Positions 33,192 through 41,748 of a stretch of 42,042 nt of DNA are shown here, piece by piece; position 1 is the first letter of the stretch, and each line of letters opens with the position of its first letter. The position numbers and the translations under genes were made by a program. Source of the stretch: Desulfovibrio inopinatus DSM 10711 (GTDB lineage Bacteria > Desulfobacterota > Desulfovibrionia > Desulfovibrionales > Desulfovibrionaceae). The DNA is taken from contig NZ_AUBP01000038.1 in the NCBI RefSeq assembly GCF_000429305.1, positions 1 through 42,042 on the forward strand. The letters are read 5' to 3'. The notes under the pieces were generated by a model. That model searched no databases. It was not told the origin of the DNA and saw only the letters and a program-made list of their open reading frames with translations.

Positions 33192-33764
33192 ATGCGTGTA
33201 TGGGGATTTCTGACCGGATTGATGCTTTTGGCTGTCATCCCGGCGTGGGCGCAGTCTGGTCACGATAGCGGAAAGGAACCGTGGCTTCCCGGTACAGTGA
33301 CGGTGTCAGAACTTGGAAAGGATATCAGCTCTGTACGGGTGATCGATCTCAGACCCGAAGAAGCGTTTGCCGAATACCATATACCGGGTTCCATAAACAT
33401 TCCGGCAGAGACCGTCATGTCGAAAAACTGGCTCGATGCGGATACAACTCCCCTCGTGCTTGTCGATGGTGACGGGTACCGTGCCATGGCGGTCGCCACG
33501 TTAGTTAAGCAAACGAGTATGCGGCCAGTCTCTATTCTGGCTGGTGGAGTTGGAAAATATTGGACGAAGGCGGCATTCAAAAAAGCGGGAGGACCGCGAG
33601 ACAGCGTGAAAACGTCTATGCCCCCATCGCCCCTGCCGCAAGGAAACGAAGGGATGAAGATACCTGACGTCAGTGCGCCAATAGCGCCGATGTCTCCTGG
33701 GACTTCTTCACCAACATCTCCCGAACCGCCTAAACCGCCGAAAACCTATGACATGGGGTGTTGA
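33192..33764 (+). CDS. Periplasmic rhodanese-like protein lacking the catalytic Cys
   Basis: A 190-residue exported protein. Residues 1-20 are a signal peptide (AWA, then Q). Residues 33-135 form a single rhodanese domain: VRVIDLRPEEAFAEYHIPGS (48-67) is the typical second strand and CH2A-like region, and VSILAGGVGKYW is the last strand. The active loop that should be CxxGxR reads VDGDGYR (91-97), with no Cys, so it cannot form a persulfide there. The C-terminal ~50 residues are Pro/Ser-rich and probably unstructured; a lone Cys is the final residue. GGAGG lies 8 bases before ATG 33192. It is the first gene of the transporter operon and may bind or present a sulfur compound rather than transfer it. 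Confidence 0.8.
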   Translation: MRVWGFLTGLMLLAVIPAWAQSGHDSGKEPWLPGTVTVSELGKDISSVRVIDLRPEEAFAEYHIPGSINIPAETVMSKNWLDADTTPLVLVDGDGYRAMAVATLVKQTSMRPVSILAGGVGKYWTKAAFKKAGGPRDSVKTSMPPSPLPQGNEGMKIPDVSAPIAPMSPGTSSPTSPEPPKPPKTYDMGC

Positions 33765-33765
33765 T

Positions 33766-34599
33766 ATGGTGGATCCGCATAAATTCGACGATGAAACCAC
33801 ACAGGAAACTGATACGGATACGACGGAAGAGCGAGACCTTTCGGTCGAGTCAAGTACACAACATAACACAATGTCGACTTCGTCGGAAGAAGCATCCTCA
33901 AGTCTACAAGATGAAGAGCCGTCGACCTCATCGCAAAATGCTTTTTTTTCTGCAGCGAACGAAGACCCCGGGATGGCTGGGCCACGTGAAGCTTCTGCCT
34001 CGATTCCTTCTGATCAATCGGGGGGGACGGGGTCACAATATGGGACGTATAATAACGAGGCTGACACCCCCGATACGCATCCGGAGCTTTTTCCGAATAC
34101 ACGGCGTCTCATGAATCCGTATATGGCTGGGGTCTTGCTGGGGCTGGTTCTGTTACTGTCATACCTGACACTTGGTGCTGGACTTGGGGCATCGGGGGGC
34201 ATTGCACGCATTGCTGCAACCCTCGAAGAGGTGATGATGCCCGGCCATGTCGGCACAACGTCATATTTTGGAGCCTGGGGTGAGAATCCCTGGATGTATT
34301 ATCTCGTCTTTATGTTTGCCGGGACATTTATTGGCGGCTTGTTGTCCGCAGTTGCCGGGCGGCGTGTGCGATTGACCATTGAGCGAGGGCGGCGTTGTTC
34401 TGCGTCGACTCGACTGATTTTCGCGCTTTTTGGCGGTATTTTGGCGGGCTATGCTTCGCGTGTGGCCCATGGGTGTACGTCGGGACAAGCTTTGTCCGGT
34501 GGGGCGTTGCTTTTGACCGGCTCCGTGGTCTTTATGGGGAGCCTCTTTCTCACGGGGTATATTTTCGCCTGGTTTGTAAGGAGGCAGTGGAATGATTGA
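33766..34599 (+). CDS. YeeE/YedE-family sulfur transporter, first half
   Basis: A 277-residue inner-membrane protein (an alternative ATG at 33748 adds six residues). The first ~110 residues are acidic, Ser/Thr-rich and probably disordered, unusual for this family. Then come about four transmembrane segments, with the family motif AHGCTSGQALSGGALLLTGS containing the conserved Cys (residue 237). YeeE/YedE (TsuA-type) proteins import thiosulfate using membrane-embedded Cys residues; here the two halves are separate genes. It starts one base after the rhodanese stop and overlaps the next gene by 8 bases, so all three are translationally coupled. The choice of start is uncertain. Confidence 0.8.
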   Translation: MVDPHKFDDETTQETDTDTTEERDLSVESSTQHNTMSTSSEEASSSLQDEEPSTSSQNAFFSAANEDPGMAGPREASASIPSDQSGGTGSQYGTYNNEADTPDTHPELFPNTRRLMNPYMAGVLLGLVLLLSYLTLGAGLGASGGIARIAATLEEVMMPGHVGTTSYFGAWGENPWMYYLVFMFAGTFIGGLLSAVAGRRVRLTIERGRRCSASTRLIFALFGGILAGYASRVAHGCTSGQALSGGALLLTGSVVFMGSLFLTGYIFAWFVRRQWND

Positions 34600-36664
34600 G
34601 ACGTTTTTCAGCGCAGGAACAATCGGTACGGTTTCGGCTCTTCTTGCGAGCTTTGTTATTGGCGCGTTGTTTGGTGTGGTTTTGGAAAACGCCGGTTTTG
34701 GTAGTTCGAAACGTTTGGCCGGCGTGTTTTATTTTCGCGATATGGCTGTCATCAAGGTGATGTTCACCGCCTTGCTGGTATGCCTCATCGGTATGACATA
34801 CGCGACGCGGCTTGGACTTGTCGGAGCTGGTGATATCTATCTTTTACCAACGCTTTATGGTGCACAGATTGTCGGCGGGATACTGTTCGGGGTGGCCTTT
34901 GTCATGTCGGGTTGGTGTCCGGGGACGGCCGCAGTTGGCTTTGCTTCGGGGCGCATCGATGCCATTGTGTTTTTAGTGGGCGGACTAATCGGATCTATTG
35001 TTTATAATGAAACATATCCGTTAGTGTCCGGACTCGATGCCATCGGTAAAGTCGGAGTGTCGTTCTTCTATGACGTGTTAAAGCTCCCGCAAAGTGTCTT
35101 CATTCTCGGGTTCACGGCCGTGGCTGTCGTGCTGTTCATGCTCTGCGAGCTTATTGAGCGGCGTCGTGGATCGCAAACGGCAACCCCGGCATCCTTTGGT
35201 TTTGTCTTTTTCTTTGCTGTGGTGCTGCTTGGTGCCGCAGCAGGGTTAGAATTTGTTCCTGAAGGCCTGCTGAACCAAACCGCTTTAGCGACCATCGGCA
35301 GCCAGCAGGAACAGGCGGCTTTGTCGTCCACAAACGAGCAGATTCCCGCCGGAGGGGTCGCCGTTTCGCCACAACAACTGTTGGTTGATATCGAAGCCGC
35401 TCGGGATCATATCGCTCCCGAAGACTTAGCTCAGCGACTGATGACAGGCCAGGCCGGCCTGGTCGTTGTCGATGTGCGACCGGCATCGGAATATCAACGC
35501 TTTCATATTCGTGGCGCGCTCAATATTCAACTGGCCGATTTACCTGCCAAGCTTGCTCTTTATAAAGGAAAGGCTTTTATCGTTTTATATTCCAACGGCG
35601 TCGTGCATCCGGCACAGGCTCGTGATGCTCTGATTCAGCTCGGTTTTTCCCACGTTTACGTGTTGACGGGGGGCTTGCATGCCTTTGTTGAGGATTTGCT
35701 CAAACCCGTATCGTTGCGTGAAGAAAGCGTCTCTTCCGAGCGAGCCGGACAGATTCGGTTATACCAGAGTTATTTTGGATCGCCTGTCGATGTGGGAAAT
35801 GCCGGAAGTCTGCATCCTGCCTTGGGATTGGCTCCATCTGATTTACCAGGATTGGTCGATGCGGATTGGCTGAAACAGCATCTTGACGAAGTTCGTGTTA
35901 TCGATGTTCGCGGGCAGCCAGCATATAATAGAGGGCATATCCCTGGCGCCTTGATGCTCGACCCCGAACAGGTGCGCGGCGTTGTCGGTGACATGTCGTC
36001 CATGTTGTTGCCTGCCTATGTGCTGGCTGACAATTTCGGCCGCATGGGTATTACACCGAACGACGTTGTTGTTCTCGTCACGACAGACCGATATCGCGAT
36101 GCGACATTGGTCGGCTTGGCGTTGTCCCGAATCGGGCATACGCGCTACGCTCTCCTGTCTGGAGGGATTGATGCCTGGACACGCGCTGGCGGAGCGATGA
36201 CCACATTGCTTCCTCCCGTTTCGGCGACGGTGTATGCCTTGCAGCATGGTGCCGATGACTTCACGGTCAATGCCGAATACGTCAAAAAGGCGATGGAGAA
36301 GAAAAGCGCTGTCATCCTCGATGTTCGCCCGCATGACTATTATATTGGAGAAAAATCAGATGAAGCACGTGCGGGGCATATTCCTGGCGCGGTGAATCGG
36401 CCATTCTCCGAAGACCTGATGAAGACACCGGAAGGGTTGATGTTCAAGCCGACTGACGAGTTGGCAAAAGCATATGCCGCTCTTATTCCGAACAAGCAGA
36501 CCGAGGTCATTATTCACTGTCGTACGGGACACCAAGCAAGCCAAACGGTGTTCGTTTTGAAGTATCTTCTCGGCTACGAAAACGTGAAGTGGTACGATGG
36601 AAGTTGGTCAGAGTGGGCAAGTCGCCCGGAATTGCCTGTGGAAATAGGCGAAGGGAGCAATTGA
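34592..36664 (+). CDS. YeeE/YedE-family transporter second half fused to three rhodanese domains
   Basis: A 690-residue protein. Residues 1-225 are the transporter half: about six helices, with GFGSSKRLAGVFYFRDMAVI and the conserved-Cys motif MSGWCPGTAAVGFASG (Cys109). Three rhodanese domains follow. Domain 1 (about 275-370) has VLYSNGVVHP in the active loop, no Cys. Domain 2 (about 420-535) has VTTDRYRDA, no Cys. Domain 3 (about 555-680) has IHCRTGHQAS with Cys643, intact. Domains 2 and 3 together resemble a tandem thiosulfate sulfurtransferase, with an inactive N-terminal and an active C-terminal half. The rhodanese part should be on one side of the membrane, next to the pore, suited to take sulfur from the imported substrate. 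Last gene of the operon. Confidence 0.85.
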   Translation: MIETFFSAGTIGTVSALLASFVIGALFGVVLENAGFGSSKRLAGVFYFRDMAVIKVMFTALLVCLIGMTYATRLGLVGAGDIYLLPTLYGAQIVGGILFGVAFVMSGWCPGTAAVGFASGRIDAIVFLVGGLIGSIVYNETYPLVSGLDAIGKVGVSFFYDVLKLPQSVFILGFTAVAVVLFMLCELIERRRGSQTATPASFGFVFFFAVVLLGAAAGLEFVPEGLLNQTALATIGSQQEQAALSSTNEQIPAGGVAVSPQQLLVDIEAARDHIAPEDLAQRLMTGQAGLVVVDVRPASEYQRFHIRGALNIQLADLPAKLALYKGKAFIVLYSNGVVHPAQARDALIQLGFSHVYVLTGGLHAFVEDLLKPVSLREESVSSERAGQIRLYQSYFGSPVDVGNAGSLHPALGLAPSDLPGLVDADWLKQHLDEVRVIDVRGQPAYNRGHIPGALMLDPEQVRGVVGDMSSMLLPAYVLADNFGRMGITPNDVVVLVTTDRYRDATLVGLALSRIGHTRYALLSGGIDAWTRAGGAMTTLLPPVSATVYALQHGADDFTVNAEYVKKAMEKKSAVILDVRPHDYYIGEKSDEARAGHIPGAVNRPFSEDLMKTPEGLMFKPTDELAKAYAALIPNKQTEVIIHCRTGHQASQTVFVLKYLLGYENVKWYDGSWSEWASRPELPVEIGEGSN

Positions 36665-36803
36665 TATTCTCTCAGTCTGAAGTCTGGGAATTTCGAAGAA
36701 AGCTGGTAAACGATTTTTTCGAAAGTTCCTGTTCCACTGCCGAGGCGGTCAGATCTGCCTTTCCAACGGCTGGAATACTTATCTAAGCCGTCTCATAGTA
36801 ACA

Positions 36804-36840
36804 AAGCGCCCATACGGCCAGCATGGCTGTGTGGGCGCTT
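36804..36840 (+). terminator. Hairpin after the transporter operon
   Basis: AAGCGCCCA (36804-36812) pairs with TGGGCGCTT (36832-36840), with inner GGCCA/TGGC pairing. The T-run is short. It lies 140 bases after the operon. Confidence 0.6.
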
Positions 36841-37315
36841 ATCTGATACGGCAAACGTTCGTTCTTCCATTTCTCCTTACCTATATATCTGTATTCCTGT
36901 TACGCCTGTAATATGTTCTGAAGGGGATGACCAACGCGTCAGGTGTATTCGTACTCCTGCATGAACCGGTAATCATACCTCATCGATCAATAATAATCTT
37001 GTTTCAGCTAAATTGGGACGGGGCGTTTCTCCTTGGCCTCTCTTTGATTTCTTAAAGTCGATGTATATGGAATTTCATTCGGCATGTGACTTTGAATAAG
37101 CATTAGGTTTAATCTTCTATCGAAAGCAAAGAATATGACATCCGTTATCATTCCACAAAAGATAAAAAGAATACTTGGATATACTGTGACAGCAGTCGGT
37201 CTCAAAATTCTTTTATAGATTACATTTAAATAGCTTGATAGAATGATTTCTTGATGTATATATTGAGTACAAATAACTTTTCTTCGGCTCTTTACTTGAT
37301 AACAGAGGGATCAAC
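36841..37315 (+). promoter_or_regulatory. AT-rich leader of the chemoreceptor gene with a possible promoter
   Basis: No gene is supported here. TTGATA (37235-37240) and TATATT (37259-37264), 18 bases apart, form a possible sigma-70 promoter. I did not find a clear flagellar sigma-28 promoter. Confidence 0.35.
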
Positions 37316-40300
37316 ATGCTCAAATTTAATGATATGAAGATGAAGCCTAAACTTATGATCTCTTTTCTTCTCGTGGGGCTGATCCCGCTTACCATTGCCG
37401 GGATTTGGGCAAGCAAATTGGCCACCGAAGCACTTATGCAAAAGGCTTACGATCAGCTTCAATCTGTTGAAACGATTAAGCTTGAGCAAATAAAACGTTT
37501 TTTTGCTGAACGTGAAGGTGATATGGGAGTTCTTGTCGAAATGACCGGTGTGCTCAAGACAGAAGCGATAAACAAGCTTACCGCCGTTCAGAATATCAAG
37601 ACCCAGCAAGTTGAGGCGTATTTCAAAGCACGTTTAAACGACGCGTCGGTTCTTTCAAAAAGTCTAGATGTCATAGTAGCTTACGATAGATTGTCTCAAT
37701 ATCAAGACGGCCGGTTGGTGGCAAACGATGAGCCATACGACGTCTCCACCGACGCGTATAAAACCATGTGGGAAGACATCTCCGCTTATTTTAAATGGTA
37801 TCAAGAGGAATATAGTTACTACGATATATTTATCATCTCCGCCAAGCATGGTCATGTCATGTTTTCTGTTGAGAAAGAGCCCGATCTAGGTGCGAATCTT
37901 TCTGTTGCTCCCCTCAAAGGGAGCGGTTTGGCTACGTTGTGGAAAAAAGTGATCGAAACAGGAAAGCCCGCTTTGGTAGATTTCGCACCATACGCTCCAA
38001 GTAATGGCGAGCCGGCAAGCTTTGTCGGCGCACCTGTTGTAAAGAATGGACAAATCGTCGCAGTGGTGGCCATGCAAATTTCCGACAAGGCTATCACTAC
38101 GATCATGCACGAGAGGGAAGGGCTGGGAAAAACGGGGGAAACCTACCTCGTAGGCCCGGATAAATTAATGCGTTCGGATTCCATTCTTGACCCCGAGTAC
38201 CATTCCCTGCGCGCTTCCTTCAAGGGGACCGTGGAGAGAAACGGAGTTGATACTGAGGCTGCTAGGGAAGCCTTGGCTGGCAACAAAGGTGATGCGATTA
38301 TTATCGATTATAACGGAAATCCCGTGCTTTCAAGCTACGGTCCTGTCAATGTTGGCGGGTTGACATGGGCTCTCATGGCAGAAATTGATGTTGCTGAGGC
38401 ATTCAATCCCATGGATCAGAATGGAGAGCCTTTCTATAATGAGTATACCAAGCAATATGGATACTATGACCTTTTTTTGATTAACCCCGACGGATATTGC
38501 TTTTTCTCCGTGGCAAAGGAGGCTGACTATCAAAGCAACCTTCTTGACGGAAAATTCTCTAATTCCAATCTCGGTAAACTCGTTCGCCAAGTGCTGGATA
38601 CCAAACAATTTGGCTTGGCCGATTTCGAGCCCTACGCCCCAAGCAATGGCGAACCTGCCGCATTTGTTGCCCAACCCGTCATTCACAACGGCAAGGCAGA
38701 AATGGTGGTAGCTCTCCAGCTTTCTCTTGATGCCATTAATGCTATCATGCAGCAGCGTGACGGTATGGGGGAAACTGGCGAGACGTATTTAGTTGGTTCA
38801 GACAAGCTCATGCGCTCTGATTCATTTTTAGACAAGGAAAACCATTCTGTTTTGGCCTCGTTTAAAAATCCCGAAAAAGGCAAAGTCGATACCGAGGCTT
38901 CACGCGCAGCTCTCGCCGGGAAATCCGGCACGAATGTAATCATCGACTATAACGGTAATCCGGTGCTTTCGGCGTATTCACCGCTAACGATCGGCGGATT
39001 AAATTGGGCTCTTTTGGCCGAAATTGATGAGGCGGAGGTCAAGGCGCCGATTAATGATTTGCTTCAGTCTCTTCTCATTATGTCCGCTATTATCGCTGTT
39101 ATGATTGCCGTTGTCGCGTTTTTCATTGCGGTAAATATCGCCAGACCTTTGGTTAAAGGGGTGTCTTTTGCCCAATCTCTGGCACGAGGCGATCTTTCCG
39201 CCACCTTGGACGTGCATCAGAAAGATGAAGTCGGGATGCTGGCTCAAGCCATGCATGAACTGGCCGGAGCCGAAAAGGACGCTGCGGAATTGACCGTAAA
39301 GTTGGCTGAAGGTGACCTGGACGTGGCCGTAGAAGAGCGTTCGGAACAAGACGTTCTTATGCAGGCTCTGAAAAAGTTGGTGAACGCTGAAACTGCTGTC
39401 TGTTCGGCGGCTCAGAAAATAGCCGAGGGCGACTTGGACGTGTCACTTTCTTCCCGTTCGGACAAAGATAGCCTTATCCAGTCCCTCCAAACCTTGATTG
39501 CCGCAGAGAAGCATATTGCTCATACAGTGCAGAGCCTCGCTAAGGGTGATCTCAATGTTGAAGTACGTGAACGTTCAAGTAAAGATAATTTGATGAATTC
39601 TCTGCAAGAGCTAGTCACGGCCGAACGCACTGTGGCCGATGCCGTTGAACGCATGGCCGAAGGTGATCTGGAGGTCGATGTGCAGGAACGTTCGGGACAG
39701 GATGTTCTGATACGAGCCTTGCAAAAACTCGTGACTGCCGAAACATCCGTTTGCGTGGCGGTCCAGAAAATATCAGAGGGCGACTTGGACGTGAGCATTT
39801 GTGAACGCTCCGAGAAGGACAGCCTTATGCAAGCCCTGGCGGCTCTGGTCGCAGCAGAGAAGAATATTACTGCAAGCGTGCGGAATCTGGCCATTGGTGA
39901 TTTGGATGTCGAGGTTGTTGAACGTTCTGAGAAAGATTCACTCATGCATTCTTTGGGCACTCTTATCAAGGCGGAAAAGTCCATCGCGGAAATGGCTCTG
40001 AAATTGTCCCTTGGGAATCTCGACTTGGAAATCACTGAGCGATCGGACAAGGACGAACTTATCATGGCTATCCAAAAATTGATCGCAGCAGAGAAAAACG
40101 TGGCTTGGATCGCCGAGGAACTGGCGTCAGGCAATTTGAACCTGCAAGTGACAAGGCGATCTGATCAAGATGTCCTGATGACGGCTATCGGTGATATGAT
40201 CGAGCGTTTAGGCACGATAGTGAGTGAGGTGCAAGACGGGGCGACCAATGTCGCTTCGGGGAGCGAAGAGATGAGCGCTTCTTCGGAAACTCTTTCGCAA

Positions 40301-41092
40301 GGAGCCAGTGAACAAGCTGCGGCTGTAGAGGAGAGTTCTTCATCAATGGAAGAGATGACCTCAAGCATCAACCAAAACGCCGATAACGCCAAGCAAACCG
40401 AAATGATAGCTACCAAAGCTGCTGAAGACGCCAAGGAGACGAGTGAGGCTGTGCTCCAGACCATAGAAGCCATGAAAAATATTGCCGACAAGATATCCAT
40501 TATTGAAGAAATAGCCCGGCAGACAGATCTTCTTGCTTTGAATGCAGCCATTGAAGCGGCTAGAGCTGGAGAGCATGGCAAGGGATTTGCGGTTGTCGCT
40601 TCCGAGGTGCGTAAGCTCGCCGAGCGCAGCCAGACCGCTGCTGCGGAAATTAATAAACTTTCTTTTTCCAGTACCGCTGTGGCTGAAAAAGCGGGAATTC
40701 TTCTTAACAAACTGGTGCCGGATATTTTGAGAACGGCAGATCTTGTTCAAGAAATTGCGGCGTCCAGTGTTGAACAGAGTACGGGGGCGGGACATGTTAA
40801 CTCTGCCTTGCAACAGCTTGATCAGGTTATTCAGCAAAACGCTGCCGCAGCCGAAGAGTTGGCGTCGACCGCGGAGGAGCTTTCTGCCCAAGCTGAATAT
40901 CTCCAATCAACCATCTCGTATTTCAGACTTCGAGAAGTACACAGCAAGCCGAAGGTTATGTCTGGTCGTAAACCTCCTCGTCTGCGTGACGAGAAACAAC
41001 ACTCCGAAGAGATGGAGTCGCCAAAAGAAGTAAAGAAAATTGCCCTTGATATGAGAGCTGAGAGCGAGGATCAGGAGTTTGAACGATTCTAA
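37316..41092 (+). CDS. Methyl-accepting chemotaxis protein with duplicated Cache-type sensor and nine-unit HAMP array
   Basis: A 1258-residue inner-membrane chemoreceptor. Transmembrane helix 1 is at about 12-32 and helix 2 at about 585-610. The periplasmic part holds two Cache-type sensor copies about 215 residues apart: [18 protein letters not shown] at 168 and [17 protein letters not shown] at 383, each followed by [24 protein letters not shown] and [11 protein letters not shown] blocks. After helix 2 a HAMP domain (from about 608) leads into eight repeats of exactly 39 residues (664-975). The MA signalling domain (about 975-1200) has the hairpin tip [21 protein letters not shown] ~55-residue flexible tail ends in EFERF, matching the pentapeptide that tethers CheR/CheB. 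GAGGGA stands 6 bases before ATG 37316. Ligand unknown; Cache domains often bind amino or organic acids. Confidence 0.92.
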   Translation: MLKFNDMKMKPKLMISFLLVGLIPLTIAGIWASKLATEALMQKAYDQLQSVETIKLEQIKRFFAEREGDMGVLVEMTGVLKTEAINKLTAVQNIKTQQVEAYFKARLNDASVLSKSLDVIVAYDRLSQYQDGRLVANDEPYDVSTDAYKTMWEDISAYFKWYQEEYSYYDIFIISAKHGHVMFSVEKEPDLGANLSVAPLKGSGLATLWKKVIETGKPALVDFAPYAPSNGEPASFVGAPVVKNGQIVAVVAMQISDKAITTIMHEREGLGKTGETYLVGPDKLMRSDSILDPEYHSLRASFKGTVERNGVDTEAAREALAGNKGDAIIIDYNGNPVLSSYGPVNVGGLTWALMAEIDVAEAFNPMDQNGEPFYNEYTKQYGYYDLFLINPDGYCFFSVAKEADYQSNLLDGKFSNSNLGKLVRQVLDTKQFGLADFEPYAPSNGEPAAFVAQPVIHNGKAEMVVALQLSLDAINAIMQQRDGMGETGETYLVGSDKLMRSDSFLDKENHSVLASFKNPEKGKVDTEASRAALAGKSGTNVIIDYNGNPVLSAYSPLTIGGLNWALLAEIDEAEVKAPINDLLQSLLIMSAIIAVMIAVVAFFIAVNIARPLVKGVSFAQSLARGDLSATLDVHQKDEVGMLAQAMHELAGAEKDAAELTVKLAEGDLDVAVEERSEQDVLMQALKKLVNAETAVCSAAQKIAEGDLDVSLSSRSDKDSLIQSLQTLIAAEKHIAHTVQSLAKGDLNVEVRERSSKDNLMNSLQELVTAERTVADAVERMAEGDLEVDVQERSGQDVLIRALQKLVTAETSVCVAVQKISEGDLDVSICERSEKDSLMQALAALVAAEKNITASVRNLAIGDLDVEVVERSEKDSLMHSLGTLIKAEKSIAEMALKLSLGNLDLEITERSDKDELIMAIQKLIAAEKNVAWIAEELASGNLNLQVTRRSDQDVLMTAIGDMIERLGTIVSEVQDGATNVASGSEEMSASSETLSQGASEQAAAVEESSSSMEEMTSSINQNADNAKQTEMIATKAAEDAKETSEAVLQTIEAMKNIADKISIIEEIARQTDLLALNAAIEAARAGEHGKGFAVVASEVRKLAERSQTAAAEINKLSFSSTAVAEKAGILLNKLVPDILRTADLVQEIAASSVEQSTGAGHVNSALQQLDQVIQQNAAAAEELASTAEELSAQAEYLQSTISYFRLREVHSKPKVMSGRKPPRLRDEKQHSEEMESPKEVKKIALDMRAESEDQEFERF
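37816..39030 (+). repeat. Tandem duplication of the chemoreceptor sensor module
   Basis: Two in-frame copies offset by 645 bases (37816-38460 and 38461-39030, the second shorter). The proteins share [24 protein letters not shown] and GGL.WAL.AEID in the same order, and the DNA is still visibly similar around the APSNGEP codons. Confidence 0.8.
39305..40240 (+). repeat. Eight 117-base repeats encoding HAMP-like units
   Basis: Eight consecutive units of 39 codons, each starting with a form of AEGDLDV and containing ERS.KD.LM.AL and .L..AE. A diverged 41-residue unit (39182-39304) precedes them, giving nine in all. Units 2, 3, 4 are most like units 5, 6, 7 respectively. Confidence 0.9.
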
Positions 41093-41148
41093 GCTGTAAG
41101 AAAAATGATCCGTGCTGATGCTTTAAGGTTCGTTATTCACGACCCCAA

Positions 41149-41183
41149 GAAGGCCCGAATCGTGCGATACGGGCCTTCGGTTT
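41149..41183 (+). terminator. Terminator of the chemoreceptor gene
   Basis: GAAGGCCCG (41149-41157) pairs with CGGGCCTTC (41170-41178), followed by GGTTTATT. Confidence 0.75.
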
Positions 41184-41370
41184 ATTATACACGATGCGCA
41201 GTAAAGAATATGTCTTAGTCATGAAACATCCCTCTGTGCATGAGTTGAGGAGAAGAAGGACGTGTCGTCGGGGAAAAGCGCTTCGAACATAATAAATAGA
41301 AATAACATATTAATTTTTCAAGCTAATTTGGATTGGTTGAAAAAAAGATCGTTTTTTCAAAAAAAAGTGA

Positions 41371-41399
41371 TTGACGTTGGCGCGTCATTCCCATAGACA
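41371..41399 (+). promoter_or_regulatory. rRNA promoter P1
   Basis: TTGACG, 17 bases, TAGACA, preceded by A- and T-tracts (41336-41367) that could act as an UP element. Followed by CTCC and a CCGG-TTTTA-CCGG hairpin. Confidence 0.7.
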
Positions 41400-41474
41400 T
41401 CCACCTCCCGACGCGAACGGGGGCCGGTTTTACCGGCTTCGCCAAGCGGCTGAAAAAAAGTTTTCAGAAAGTGC

Positions 41475-41503
41475 TTGACGAAGGGGAGACGAAGACGTAG
41501 ACA
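41475..41503 (+). promoter_or_regulatory. rRNA promoter P2
   Basis: TTGACG, 17 bases, TAGACA, preceded by an A-tract (41453-41470) and followed by CTCC and a CCGGC-ACA-GCCGG hairpin. 104 bases after P1. Confidence 0.75.
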
Positions 41504-41575
41504 CTCCCTCCGCCGCGACGAACCGGCACAGCCGGATCGGTCAAAAACGTTTCGAAAATAAATCGAAAAAAGTTA

Positions 41576-41604
41576 TTGACACCGCGGACGGGATTCACTA
41601 GCTT
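41576..41604 (+). promoter_or_regulatory. rRNA promoter P3
   Basis: TTGACA, 17 bases, TAGCTT, preceded by GAAAATAAATCGAAAAAAG and followed by CTCC and a GC-rich stretch with GCCGGC. 101 bases after P2 and closest to the 16S gene. Confidence 0.75.
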
Positions 41605-41665
41605 CTCCAACTCGGCGACGACAAATACGCCGGCACCGCAAAGGCGGTGGGAGAAGAAGACGAAG

Positions 41666-41677
41666 GTCTTTGACAAT
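41666..41677 (+). promoter_or_regulatory. boxA-like antitermination element in the rRNA leader
   Basis: GGTCTTTGACAAT resembles the boxA sequence bound by Nus factors in rRNA leaders, in the expected place about 75 bases before the 16S gene. Small hairpins CTCG...CGAG and GAGTTT-TGGC-AAACTC follow at about 41710-41740. Confidence 0.6.
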
Positions 41678-41748
41678 TAAATAGCGAGTCGAGTGATAAG
41701 AAAGTCAACCTCGTTTTAGACGAGAGTTTTGGCAAACTCAAAAGTTTT

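Noticed and set aside
36589-36786. Frame continuing past the rhodanese fusion
   Set aside because: It overlaps the gene end in another frame, has no start signal after 36664 and no domain.
37008-37205. 65-codon minus-strand frame before the chemoreceptor
   Set aside because: AT-rich, no ribosome site, and amino-acid sequence without recognisable features.
39305-40240. CRISPR-like regular spacing of 117 bases
   Set aside because: The periodic units are coding HAMP-like repeats with an open frame throughout, not identical repeats with unique spacers.
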